From positions 52,629 through 116,628 of the forward strand of contig NZ_FWXI01000018.1 in assembly GCF_900176355.1 (NCBI RefSeq): a stretch of 64,000 bases of DNA, in the 5' to 3' direction. This document shows positions 7,497 to 15,460 of the stretch, in pieces. The DNA comes from Sporomusa malonica. Its GTDB lineage: Bacteria; Bacillota; Negativicutes; Sporomusales; Sporomusaceae. The notes beneath the pieces were generated by a model. It made no database searches. It saw only the letters and a list, made by a program, of their open reading frames with translations, and had not been told where the DNA came from. Positions within the stretch are counted from its first letter, which is position 1, and each line of letters starts with the position of its first letter. Both the position numbers and the translations under genes were made by a program.

Positions 7497-8512
7497 TAAA
7501 AGTCACGCTCCAGCCCAAATTCTAGCGAAGCCACCCTGTTAAGTTCATATAAGTGATCACGCTGCCCGAGTAAAATCATAATGTCGCCTGACTGAATGAC
7601 TTCTTGGGCCCGAGGGTTGTTAAGCAGCGTTTCCCCCCGCTTAATCGCCACAATGATTGAATCATACTGTTCCTTGATGGCGCTTTGGACCAGCGTTTTG
7701 CCAACCAGCGGTGAGGCAGGCCTAACCGTAATTTGCGCTATGTCGACATGGATTTCCTGATTATAAAATACGTTTTCCACCAAATCGGAAACAACTGGCT
7801 TAGTCATGGAGGCTGCCAACTGCCGTCCTCCCATAACCGATGGAAAGATGATTGTATTTGCCCCAGCCCGTTTAAGCTTTTCTGCTGCTTCTGGGCGTTC
7901 GGCTCTGGCTACAATAGTAATATCCGGATTCATACTCTTAGCAGTCAGTGTAACGTACACATTATCAGCGTCATGCGATAATGCAGTGATAATCCCCTTT
8001 GCCCTGGCAACACCTGCTGCCAGTAATATTTCATCAAAGGTAGCATCTCCATGCACTGCAGGGATTCGCTGCTCCATTAATGCATCAACAATTTGCTGAT
8101 CTCGATCTATCACAACGTAATTCTCTTTTTCATGCAGCAGCCGCTCAATGGTATTGGCCCCGACCCGGCCTGCGCCACACACAATAATATGATTATTCAT
8201 AGCAGCAATCCGCCGGTTCATACTCCGCCTCCCCCACACATTCTTAAGCTGCCCTTCAATAAGCGCACTAATAATCAGCATAAAAGTATAATAAGCCATC
8301 CCCACACCGCTTATGATTAGCCCCATTGTAAACAAACGGCCAACAGGCGTCTTGGGTATGATATCGCCGTATCCAACTGTAGCAACAGTGACAACAGTAA
8401 AATATAACGCATCAATAAATGACAGGTCCTCAATCAGCATATACCCAGTAACGCCAATCATCTGGATAAGCAAGAAAGCAGCAATGGTTACTTTTAGCCG
8501 TTCATATTGCAA
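7496..8512 (-). CDS. Potassium channel with TrkA-N/TrkA-C (RCK) domains
   Basis: A 338-residue, two-helix channel subunit. Helices lie near residues 7-28 and 60-82, with a pore loop carrying the selectivity filter TVATVGYGD (about 42-50). A Rossmann TrkA-N domain starts at HIIVCGAGRVGANT (about 108) and a TrkA-C domain covers about 250-330. This MthK-like layout forms tetramers with a cytoplasmic gating ring that binds Ca2+ or nucleotides. It is translationally coupled to niaR (TAATG), an unexpected pairing: perhaps the channel senses a nucleotide linked to NAD status, or the two merely share a promoter. Confidence 0.9.
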   Translation of the reverse strand: MQYERLKVTIAAFLLIQMIGVTGYMLIEDLSFIDALYFTVVTVATVGYGDIIPKTPVGRLFTMGLIISGVGMAYYTFMLIISALIEGQLKNVWGRRSMNRRIAAMNNHIIVCGAGRVGANTIERLLHEKENYVVIDRDQQIVDALMEQRIPAVHGDATFDEILLAAGVARAKGIITALSHDADNVYVTLTAKSMNPDITIVARAERPEAAEKLKRAGANTIIFPSVMGGRQLAASMTKPVVSDLVENVFYNQEIHVDIAQITVRPASPLVGKTLVQSAIKEQYDSIIVAIKRGETLLNNPRAQEVIQSGDIMILLGQRDHLYELNRVASLEFGLERDF

Positions 8513-8614
8513 ACCTGCTCACTCCACACGTCATACCGCCAATTATTTGCTTTTGCTTGGAAACTCCCTGCTCCATTTGGCTGTCGCCACCTTATTTTAG
8601 ATATGTATCCATTA

Positions 8615-10264
8615 TTATACACTGAAAGTGCATTGATGATCTACTGTAGGTAACACGCTATCATCTACTGCAGCTGGCAGCAATACAGTAAAAGTAGTTC
8701 CTTGACTGGTTTGGCTGGATACGGATATTTTGCCGCCATGGCTCTGAACAATGCTATAACATACCGACAATCCCAGACCTGTGCCATTTTCCTTGGTCGT
8801 AAAAAAAGGTGTACCCAACTTATCAATTATTTCCTGGGGAATTCCATTGCCATTGTCCTCGACTGTTATCGCCATCATACCCTGTTGTCTGCCAATGGCG
8901 ACCACAACCTTCCCCTTGTCAGGCACTGCTTCTACGGCATTTTTCAGCAAATTAATAAATACTTGCTTAAGCTGAGATACATCGCCAAAAGCAACGCATC
9001 CTAATGTTGGTAGTTTTATGTCTAACTCTGCATGTTTATCATGCAATTGCCCTTCCATAAGAAAAGCAATATCCTGCAGCAGCTTACACATGTTGACTTT
9101 TTCAAAAACCGGCTCTTTAGGCGGCCGTGCTAACATCTGAAACTCGCTAATCAGATTGTCTATCCGGCCTATTTCGGCTACAATGATCTCTAAATGCTCA
9201 GGACGCGGCGGTCTATCATTCCGGCGAGCCATGAGCTGAATAAAGCCTTTTATCGATGTAAGAGGGTTTCTGATTTCATGGGCAATACCGGCAGCCAGTT
9301 GATTCACACATGTCATACGTTCCAGCCTGAGCTGCTCCCGTTCGTGCTCATGCTGACGATTCTGCCGCCATACACCATATACTAGCGCAAGGCACAGTAT
9401 AAAGAAAAGTATATTGCCACCTTCATCTAGCGATTTAACAAGCACTCTACCATATACAATATTAACTGGAACAGCCACAACTACTCGCCAGTTGTTATAG
9501 ACAGTGTCTGTATAAATGAACAGTTTATCCACATTATCCAAGAAAGACTTGATAACAACAGCTCCCGCTTTATCAGACAACATATTGCTTATCTGTTCTT
9601 TAAACACGGAATGCTCGTTATAAACGTCTACCAGCCTAGGGTGATCAACAATATTACCATTACTGTCCATGATGAAAACATATCCTCGTTCACGTATGTA
9701 GTCACGTGGGACACCAGCTGCAATATCACTAGTAGGTACACGAGCCGATAGTATTGCCGCAACATTGCCCTTATCATCAAGAACAGGCACCCTCAAGCTA
9801 ACATAGGCGTCTGCAATATTTTCTTCTATTATAATATCAGAAACAACACTCCTGCCTTCAAGTGCCGTTTGAAAGCTTTTATCATTAATTAGTACGTTAT
9901 TTCGATTGTAACTATTGGCCGGAGTTGTTAACAAACCAATAATTTCCTTACCCTGCGGATCATATAACACAAGATTGCGAAAACCAAGCACATTGCTGGC
10001 AATATATAATTCATGCCTGGCCTTATCAATATCAAGTTTTTTTACACTATTGCTTGCTGCTAAAAATTTAAGCCCAGTCAAACGGGAATTAAAGTACATA
10101 TCCAGATAATTTGCCGCGATTGTAAGACCTTCTTTTTCACTGGCGATTACACTCCGGTACTGATAATGAAAGTAGTTAATGATAAGAGCACTAACAACAG
10201 CCACCAGTGTTGTAATAATGGTAACTGCAGCCGATTTACTTTTGCTTCGCGGCGACAAGAGCAT
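8615..10264 (-). CDS. Orphan sensor histidine kinase with extracellular Cache domain
   Basis: A 549-residue kinase. A first membrane segment (residues 13-33) is followed by a large external dCache-like domain (about 35-275, with RVPTSDIAAGVPRDYI and GYVFIMDSNGNIVDHP), a second membrane segment (about 279-297), HisKA with His near 327 (GIAHEIRNPLTSIKG) and HATPase with DNGNGIPQE and GTGLGLSVC near 498. The ATG at 10264 follows AAAGGTGGTGAAG; a TTG at 10294 is an alternative. No cognate regulator is nearby. The HisKA/HATPase half resembles the other orphan kinases in the window, as expected for converging phosphorelay inputs. Confidence 0.9.
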   Translation of the reverse strand: MLLSPRSKSKSAAVTIITTLVAVVSALIINYFHYQYRSVIASEKEGLTIAANYLDMYFNSRLTGLKFLAASNSVKKLDIDKARHELYIASNVLGFRNLVLYDPQGKEIIGLLTTPANSYNRNNVLINDKSFQTALEGRSVVSDIIIEENIADAYVSLRVPVLDDKGNVAAILSARVPTSDIAAGVPRDYIRERGYVFIMDSNGNIVDHPRLVDVYNEHSVFKEQISNMLSDKAGAVVIKSFLDNVDKLFIYTDTVYNNWRVVVAVPVNIVYGRVLVKSLDEGGNILFFILCLALVYGVWRQNRQHEHEREQLRLERMTCVNQLAAGIAHEIRNPLTSIKGFIQLMARRNDRPPRPEHLEIIVAEIGRIDNLISEFQMLARPPKEPVFEKVNMCKLLQDIAFLMEGQLHDKHAELDIKLPTLGCVAFGDVSQLKQVFINLLKNAVEAVPDKGKVVVAIGRQQGMMAITVEDNGNGIPQEIIDKLGTPFFTTKENGTGLGLSVCYSIVQSHGGKISVSSQTSQGTTFTVLLPAAVDDSVLPTVDHQCTFSV

Positions 10265-10360
10265 GAATTTCTTCACCACCTTTTTCTGACACAATTCGCC
10301 AAAATTCAGACTTTTCCTGCTAAATTATATTGGGCTTTGATGTTTTTTTCACAAATAGCA

Positions 10361-10403
10361 AACAAAAGAAGCCCTCAGACTATGCTGAAAGCTTCTTTTG
10401 TTT
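10361..10403 (-). terminator. Terminator downstream of the tRNA cluster
   Basis: AACAAAAGAAGC and GCTTCTTTTGTTT form a long stem. On the minus strand a TTTTTTT tract follows a few bases later. It ends the Asn-Glu-Val tRNA unit. Confidence 0.7.
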
Positions 10404-10404
10404 A

Positions 10405-10480
<76 letters not shown>

Positions 10481-10507
10481 ATGTAACTAGTATAAGGATG
10501 TTCTTCG

Positions 10508-10660
10508 CTACCGCTCAGAACTAAGCGATTCGCACAGGTTTTCGCGTCTCTCTCGCTCCTAAAAACCTGGCTCTCTGCTTATCACTACCGCTCGGAAGTA
10601 AGCGACTCACTCAGGTTCTCATTTCGCCTATCGGCTCGTGAGAACCTGGTTCGCTGCTTA
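10508..10660 (-). repeat. Tandem pair of ~77-bp hairpin repeats between tRNA genes
   Basis: Two head-to-tail units (about 10508-10584 and 10585-10660) share CTACCGCTC, GAA, TAAGCGA, CAGGTT at one end and AACCTGG, CTGCTTAT at the other. Each folds on itself: in the second unit CAGGTTCTCA pairs with TGAGAACCTG and outer TAAGC pairs with GCTTA. The units have diverged in the loop. They lie inside the tRNA transcript between Glu and Val. No ORF or transposase is present; a REP-like or processing-associated element is possible. Confidence 0.75.
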
Positions 10661-10735
10661 TGGTGACCCGTAAGGGAATCGAACCCTTGATACCGCCGTG
10701 AAAGGGCGGTGTCTTAACCGCTTGACCAACGGGCC
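10661..10735 (-). tRNA. tRNA-Glu (anticodon TTC)
   Basis: A 75-nt cloverleaf on the minus strand starting GGCCCGT and ending ACGGGTC-ACCA. The anticodon loop CTTTCAC gives TTC (codon GAA). Confidence 0.95.
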
Positions 10736-10745
10736 GAATGTAAAA

Positions 10746-10821
10746 TGGCTCCTCGAGTAGGACTCGAACCTACGACCGATCGGTTAACAGCCGATTGCTC
10801 TACCAACTGAGCTATCGAGGA
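10746..10821 (-). tRNA. tRNA-Asn (anticodon GTT)
   Basis: A 76-nt cloverleaf on the minus strand starting TCCTCGA and ending with encoded GCCA. The anticodon loop CTGTTAA gives GTT. Confidence 0.95.
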
Positions 10822-11007
10822 ATGTCTCATAACATTATGAATTATATACTAGGTAAAATAAAATTGCAAGTAGCCGCATGTATTTTTTTATGGTCAATTA
10901 GTTGCCCTATATTACCGAACAAAGCCTGATAGCAAAGGATATTTTTGCTAAAACATCAAATACTGATAGTATAACTATAAAAGAACATATCTAAGGAGGT
11001 ATTACTT

Positions 11008-12120
11008 TTGGATCCAAGAATTAAAACTCTCGCCAAAAACCTGATTGGGTATTCAACCAGTCTTGCGCGTGGTGAAAAAATATTAATTGAAATGTTTGAT
11101 GATGCCCTGCCTTTAGCCAAGGCACTTGTGGATGAAACTTATGCAGCCGGTGCCATACCCTTTCTTGAGCTAAAGAACAGCCAACTGCAGCGGGCTCTGC
11201 TCCTGAAATCCTCAAGTGAACAACTTAAATTGGCAGCTTCCTGGGAAGAGGCCCGGATGAAGGAAATGAATGCTTATATTGCCATCAGAGCCAGTTTCAA
11301 CATTACCGAAATGGCTGATGTTCCCTCCTCTCAGCTGCAGAGTTATCAGCAGGAATGGGTCAAGCCTGTGCATCTTGACATACGTGTCCCAAAAACAAAG
11401 TGGTGTATTCTACGCTGGCCCAACGCCTCTATGGCACAATCGGCAAGTACTAGCACTGAAGCATTTGAGGATTTCTATTTCAATGTGTGCAACCTTGATT
11501 ACGGCAAAATGGCCAAAGCCATGGATCCCTTAGTCGACCTTATGCAAAAAACCGACAAAGTGAAAATTACCGGACCCAATACTGAGCTTGCATTTTCAAT
11601 AAAAGGCATCCCGGCAGTCAAATGCTCAGGTCTCAGAAACATACCAGACGGCGAGGTATATACCGCACCTGTTAGGGATTCAGTAAATGGCGTCCTTGCC
11701 TATAATACACCGGCAGTATATCAAGGCTTTACCTACGAAAATATTCGGCTTGAATTCAAAGATGGTAAAATCATCAAAGCCACAGCTAATGACAACGAAA
11801 AAATTAATAAGATATTTGACACTGACGAAGGCGCTCGATATATTGGCGAATTCGCCCTAGGTGTCAATCCATATATTGAAAAGCCCATGAAAGATACTTT
11901 ATTTGATGAAAAAATCAAAGGTAGTTTCCACTTCACGCCAGGTAATGCCTATGATGTCGCCTTCAATGGCAACAAATCAGCCATCCATTGGGATTTAGTC
12001 TGCATCCAAAACCCAGAGTACGGTGGTGGCGAAATCTGGTTTGATGACAAGCTGATTCGTAAGGACGGACGGTTTGTTTTGCCTGAGCTTGAAGGGTTGA
12101 ATCCCGAAAATCTTATGTAA
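11008..12120 (+). CDS. M29-family aminopeptidase (AmpS/PepS-like)
   Basis: A 370-residue cytoplasmic metallopeptidase. The M29 signature residues are visible: Glu in NIPDGEVYTAP (about 219), Glu in YIGEFALG (about 281), His-Phe-Thr-Pro in SFHFTPGNAY (about 310), and His-Trp-Asp in SAIHWDLV (about 328). Together these bind the two-metal centre that removes N-terminal residues from peptides. Initiation is at TTG 11008, set by AAGGAGGT 6-7 bases upstream. The length matches the family. The gene stands alone and is followed by a palindromic repeat, not a canonical terminator. Confidence 0.9.
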   Translation: MDPRIKTLAKNLIGYSTSLARGEKILIEMFDDALPLAKALVDETYAAGAIPFLELKNSQLQRALLLKSSSEQLKLAASWEEARMKEMNAYIAIRASFNITEMADVPSSQLQSYQQEWVKPVHLDIRVPKTKWCILRWPNASMAQSASTSTEAFEDFYFNVCNLDYGKMAKAMDPLVDLMQKTDKVKITGPNTELAFSIKGIPAVKCSGLRNIPDGEVYTAPVRDSVNGVLAYNTPAVYQGFTYENIRLEFKDGKIIKATANDNEKINKIFDTDEGARYIGEFALGVNPYIEKPMKDTLFDEKIKGSFHFTPGNAYDVAFNGNKSAIHWDLVCIQNPEYGGGEIWFDDKLIRKDGRFVLPELEGLNPENLM

Positions 12121-12135
12121 AGATAGCCATAAGAA

Positions 12136-12228
12136 AAAGCGAGATTGCTTCACATACGTTCGCAATGACCATCATGGGAAGACTCTTTCCCACCTGTCAT
12201 TGCGAGCGCAGTGTGGCAGTCTCGCTTT
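12136..12228. repeat. ~93-bp imperfect palindromic intergenic element
   Basis: The outer arms AAAGCGAGATTGC and GGCAGTCTCGCTTT, the middle arms CGCAATGAC and GTCATTGCG and the inner GGGAA/TTTCCC make one long hairpin. The string CATTGCGAGCG is typical of a palindrome family scattered through many bacterial genomes. It sits between convergent ampS and speE and might serve as a terminator for both. No coding content. Confidence 0.7.
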
Positions 12229-12249
12229 CCATTCTCTGCAACAATTATC

Positions 12250-13086
12250 CTATTTGACTAGCTCTTGCACAAAGTTCGGTAGTGCAAAACAGCTTTTTTG
12301 AATCTCACGATTATGATAGCGTGTACCGAAATTTTCTGGAATCCGCGCTATATCGGCAGTAACCGGATCATACTGCTTGGATCCTATGGTGAAGCAGTGC
12401 AGACCGCTCGGGTACTGCGGGATATTTGCCAGATAAAGGCGAGTGACTGGGAATAAGGATGCAATGTCCTGCTTGAGCCTCTTTATCAGTTCCTGATGAT
12501 AAAACGGCGATTCAGTCTGTTGCACAAACAAGCCATCTGGCTTGAGAGCTTTGTAGACATCTTGATAAAATGCATGGCTAAATAATCCTTCCCCTGGGCC
12601 GATAGGGTCAGAGCAATCAACAATGATAACATCATATTTATTCTCAACTTCTTGCATATGTTTAATGCCATCACCGATCTTAAGACGCAGCTTAGGATGA
12701 TTTTCATTTAAAGCCACACTAATTTCCGGCAGGTATTTTTTGCTGACATCAACGACCAGGCCGTCTATCTCTACCATCTCAGCCACTTCAACTGACTGGT
12801 GCTTAACGACCTCGCGAATCGTCCCGCCATCTCCACCACCGATAACTAGGACGGTTTGGGGATTAGGATGGGCAAACAGCGGCACATGGGCAATCATCTC
12901 ATGATAGATAAACTCATCAAAAATTGAGGTCTGGAATACACCATCCAACACCAGCATCCGGCCGAACTGATAAGAATCGACTACCGCTACTTCCTGAAAT
13001 TCCGACTGTCCGGTATATAACGTTGCCTTTATCCGAGCAGTCAGACCCAAGTTTTTAGTTTGATATTCGGTATACCATAACTCCAT
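12250..13086 (-). CDS. speE: Spermidine synthase (polyamine aminopropyltransferase)
   Basis: A 278-residue SpeE. After a small N-terminal beta domain (LWYTEYQTKNLGLT) comes a Rossmann fold with the decarboxylated-SAM site VIGGGDGGTIREV (about residues 80-92) and the catalytic acidic loop IVDCSDPIGPGEGLFS (about 150-165). YPSGLHCFTIGS near the C-terminus also matches. It transfers aminopropyl from decarboxylated SAM to putrescine. speD and speB are not in the window. The 3' side converges on the palindromic element at 12136-12228. Confidence 0.95.
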   Translation of the reverse strand: MELWYTEYQTKNLGLTARIKATLYTGQSEFQEVAVVDSYQFGRMLVLDGVFQTSIFDEFIYHEMIAHVPLFAHPNPQTVLVIGGGDGGTIREVVKHQSVEVAEMVEIDGLVVDVSKKYLPEISVALNENHPKLRLKIGDGIKHMQEVENKYDVIIVDCSDPIGPGEGLFSHAFYQDVYKALKPDGLFVQQTESPFYHQELIKRLKQDIASLFPVTRLYLANIPQYPSGLHCFTIGSKQYDPVTADIARIPENFGTRYHNREIQKSCFALPNFVQELVK

Positions 13087-13162
13087 TTATAAATCCTCCC
13101 TGACGTATTTTTCCTCTATAGCTTCCCCTAATTTGTAAAATTTGTTCAATCACAAATTCTAT

Positions 13163-13206
13163 CACAAAAATTGCCAGATTAAAAGATAAATCTGGCAATT
13201 TTTGTG
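13163..13206. terminator. Perfect inverted repeat, possible bidirectional terminator
   Basis: CACAAAAATTGCCAGATT is repeated in inverted form after a 7-base loop. The A/T-rich stem ends could supply U tracts on either strand. It lies upstream of speE and of the small ORF at 13357, so which transcript it serves is unclear. Confidence 0.5.
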
Positions 13207-13356
13207 TAGATTGCAAATCTTTAAAGAATATGTGAATTATTTAACTTTATTTCATAATTGTACTTTATTTCACAAGTAAGATAGTGTATACTTAAGCTAC
13301 AGGTTTCAGTTACCTTTCTACTCTACTTATCTTTGACCGCGGGAGGGGGTGAGCTT

Positions 13357-13521
13357 GTGTTTAACAATATGGCGTTTTACCTGATGTTGGCAGTTGTCAG
13401 TCCGTTATTTCTAGTGTCTCTGTTTTTGCTGATATTTACTTCACCGATATGGTTTTTCCTCACATTACCCTATCATATCGGTCGGCGGACTCAGCCTAAT
13501 GCTGCCATTGTCTTAGAGTAA
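13357..13521 (+). CDS. Small hydrophobic protein, 54 residues
   Basis: Not recognised. The GTG at 13357 is preceded 8 bases upstream by GGAGGGGG, a strong ribosome site, which is the best argument that it is real. Two adjoining hydrophobic segments (about residues 5-27 and 29-40) end in a polar tail with GRRTQPNAA. Such proteins insert in the cytoplasmic membrane and are often stress or sporulation linked, but nothing here shows that. It converges on ymaF. Confidence 0.5.
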   Translation: MFNNMAFYLMLAVVSPLFLVSLFLLIFTSPIWFFLTLPYHIGRRTQPNAAIVLE

Positions 13522-13595
13522 AATACCGTAACAAAGCTCTTTCGCTATTGATTCGTTGTTTTACGGATAAATATCAAAAGAGCCTTGTTTCCACA

Positions 13596-13642
13596 GAAAA
13601 GAAGCAGCCCCCAGCAGTGATGCCGGCGGCTGCTTCTTTTTA
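13596..13642 (-). terminator. Terminator shared by ymaF and the small ORF
   Basis: AAAAGAAGCAGCC pairs with GGCTGCTTCTTTT around a 17-base loop. The T run on one strand and A run on the other suit bidirectional termination between convergent genes. Confidence 0.75.
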
Positions 13643-13646
13643 TAAC

Positions 13647-14156
13647 TTATTCTTCTTCTGGACGCTTGCCGTATTTATATTTATACTTAGGCATTTTTAC
13701 TGGCATTTCGCACTCTTCCTCTTCTTCTACCTCGTCGCAGCAGTCATCATAATCTTCTTCCTCACACTCATCCACTGTATCTTCCATGTAGAAAAGAGAT
13801 GGTCCAAGACCAGTAGCCCCAGCAAAAGTATGGCAATGGTCGTCATCTTTACTTGTAATGCCTTCAAAATAGTGAACATGGCTACAGTCCGGCATTTCAA
13901 TAGCCGGCCCGGTCATAACGTCTTGGGTATGCCAGTGACCACCGCATTCACCCTCTTCACTAATAAAAGAAGTCCGCCCGTGAATCCGGTGAACGTGAGT
14001 ATTTCCCTTCTCCCGTGCCGGACCACTAACACCTAAAATAACATGCTGATGGTCATCTGCTACATTAACTTCAGTCAGATAAGTATGAACATGCAACATA
14101 TCTGCCTGAGGATGGTGTTGATGTTTCGGTTTACGCTCTTCTTCATTCATAGGCAT
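13647..14156 (-). CDS. ymaF: YmaF-family histidine-rich protein
   Basis: A 169-residue soluble protein with four imperfect repeats built on HxH motifs: HVHTYLTEV, HVHRIHGRTSF, HWHTQDVMTG, HVHYFEGIT. The repeats alternate with DDHQH/DDHCH turns, as in the YmaF family. The C-terminal 35 residues are very acidic with several Cys, then end basic. Dense His, Cys and acidic residues suggest metal binding; the family function is not established. A GGAGG lies 11 bases before the ATG. Monocistronic with a terminator. Confidence 0.8.
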   Translation of the reverse strand: MPMNEEERKPKHQHHPQADMLHVHTYLTEVNVADDHQHVILGVSGPAREKGNTHVHRIHGRTSFISEEGECGGHWHTQDVMTGPAIEMPDCSHVHYFEGITSKDDDHCHTFAGATGLGPSLFYMEDTVDECEEEDYDDCCDEVEEEEECEMPVKMPKYKYKYGKRPEEE

Positions 14157-14321
14157 GGCCTATCGCACCTCCAAAAGATTTCGTACACCATATCCTATGC
14201 TGCAGGCTAATTATTGGCTACCACTTTTTTAGTTTACATATAACAAAAATGTGTCAACTAACCCTTGCTTAGCATATAGTATACTAACAAGAAGGCAGCT
14301 CCCTGTACGGAGGTGATCGTA

Positions 14322-14975
14322 ATGTCCAGGGGTGAAGAACACAGTAAGGTATTTGCGACACGCATGTTTTTCTTGGCGTTAATTGCCGGCCTTTTAATCT
14401 CTTTATGTACACCGCTGACTTATCTCGGCTGGGCTTGGAAAACCAAACAAGCTGAAACAGCGGCACTTGCTCAACAAATAGCTCGAGAAGCACAAGAAAT
14501 TGTAATCAACAATCCTGATATGCGGCAGTATAATTTACAACAGCTTAATAGCTTGGTCTCTTTGTACCAGCAAAAGCCTGATATAAAACACATCAAAATT
14601 GCAACTAACTGGTCAAACAGTGAAAGTTCAGCAGGAGTTCCTTCGCCAGCACTGTTTGATATTATCCGCCGTGTAGATATTACCTTTCGCGGCACAACAC
14701 ATGGCTATGTTGAAATTACAGTAACAGCCGCAAGTGTTATCATGTCTACAGTACTCTTGTCAGGCATTTTTTTCGGGCTGGGTCTTTTAACAAACACCTT
14801 GATTTATCGCCTGCCTGTTAGTATTATTATCGAAAATGAAAAAGCTCTGGAGATTATGGCTTTCAAATTGAAAGAAAAGACGGAAGAACTTGCCCATGCT
14901 CAAAGCATGCTTGAGCAGAATGCACTGAGCGAATGCAAAACCAACCTGAATAATGCCAATCAGTTGATAAAGTAG
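14322..14975 (+). CDS. Membrane sensor lacking an output domain, probably truncated
   Basis: A 217-residue protein with two membrane segments (about residues 13-37 and 141-163) enclosing an extracytoplasmic domain of about 100 residues, then a 50-residue coiled-coil-like stretch (ENEKALEIMAFKLKEKTEEL) that ends abruptly. This is the usual N-terminal half of a sensor kinase or diguanylate cyclase, stopped where the output domain should begin. A structured repeat begins 7 bases after the stop. The ATG at 14322 has CGGAGG 8 bases upstream. It may be a genuine small membrane protein or a broken sensor. Confidence 0.7.
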   Translation: MSRGEEHSKVFATRMFFLALIAGLLISLCTPLTYLGWAWKTKQAETAALAQQIAREAQEIVINNPDMRQYNLQQLNSLVSLYQQKPDIKHIKIATNWSNSESSAGVPSPALFDIIRRVDITFRGTTHGYVEITVTAASVIMSTVLLSGIFFGLGLLTNTLIYRLPVSIIIENEKALEIMAFKLKEKTEELAHAQSMLEQNALSECKTNLNNANQLIK

Positions 14976-14981
14976 ACTTAG

Positions 14982-15110
14982 CTTCAGGTGGGGTTTTAAC
15001 CCCATCTGAAGGTTAGTCGCCCTTATCCAGGGACTTAGCCGCTCTTAACTCCCACTTGTAGAAGATGGGAGTCTTAGAGCGGGTTAGTCATCGGATAAAA
15101 AAACTAACCG
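14982..15110. repeat. Three consecutive hairpins, possible transposon-derived element
   Basis: Three stems follow each other: CTTCAG..GGGGTTTTAACCCC..CTGAAG (14982-15011), CCGCTCT..ACTCCCA..GGGAGT..AGAGCGG (15039-15082) and GGTTAGT..ACTAACC (15082-15109). GGTTAGTC occurs twice. Short palindromes of this sort resemble ends of IS200/IS605-type or PATE elements. No transposase is present. It lies right after the truncated sensor. Confidence 0.55.
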
Positions 15111-15136
15111 AGGATATCTAACTACCCGAAATAACA

Positions 15137-15460
15137 CTATATTCCCAGCCACCTAAGGGAAAGCATGGCCGTTAAGCCCAGCCCCATAGTAAGTATAGCG
15201 TTCCGGCATGTATAAGCCACAATGGCTGCCAGTACCCCGGCCAGCAGATAATGATTGTTAAGCGAAAGATCAATTTGGCCTTGCGGCAGAAGCAGCGATG
15301 GCATGATAAGCGCCGTTAAAATTGCAATCGGCACATGTTTGAGCCAGCGTTCAAACCAGGTTGGCAGACCAGTTTTCTTTAATAACGCCAGCGCGCCAAA
15401 TCTTGTAATAAAGGTTACTGCTGCCATTCCCACAATGATAAGCATGATTTCAGATCGCAT
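15137..15460 (-). CDS. azlD: Branched-chain amino acid exporter, AzlD subunit
   Basis: A 107-residue protein with four hydrophobic segments, typical length for AzlD. The MAAVTFITRFGAL and HVPIAILTALIMPSLL stretches fit the family. It is the small partner of AzlC in a LIV-E type exporter of branched-chain amino acids and analogues. It overlaps azlC by 11 bp and is the second gene of the operon. A divergent MocR-type regulator lies across the intergenic region from azlC. Confidence 0.88.
   Translation of the reverse strand: MRSEIMLIIVGMAAVTFITRFGALALLKKTGLPTWFERWLKHVPIAILTALIMPSLLLPQGQIDLSLNNHYLLAGVLAAIVAYTCRNAILTMGLGLTAMLSLRWLGI

Noticed and set aside
10508..10660. CRISPR array
   Set aside because: Only two diverged units without spacers of constant length; each unit is itself a long hairpin.
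13548..14036. Plus-strand 162-codon ORF opposite ymaF
   Set aside because: It is antisense to a clear YmaF protein with His repeats, has no ribosome site, and its composition follows from the complement of those repeats.
14982..15110. Complete insertion sequence
   Set aside because: Only hairpins are present; there is no transposase ORF or remnant and no clear target duplication.
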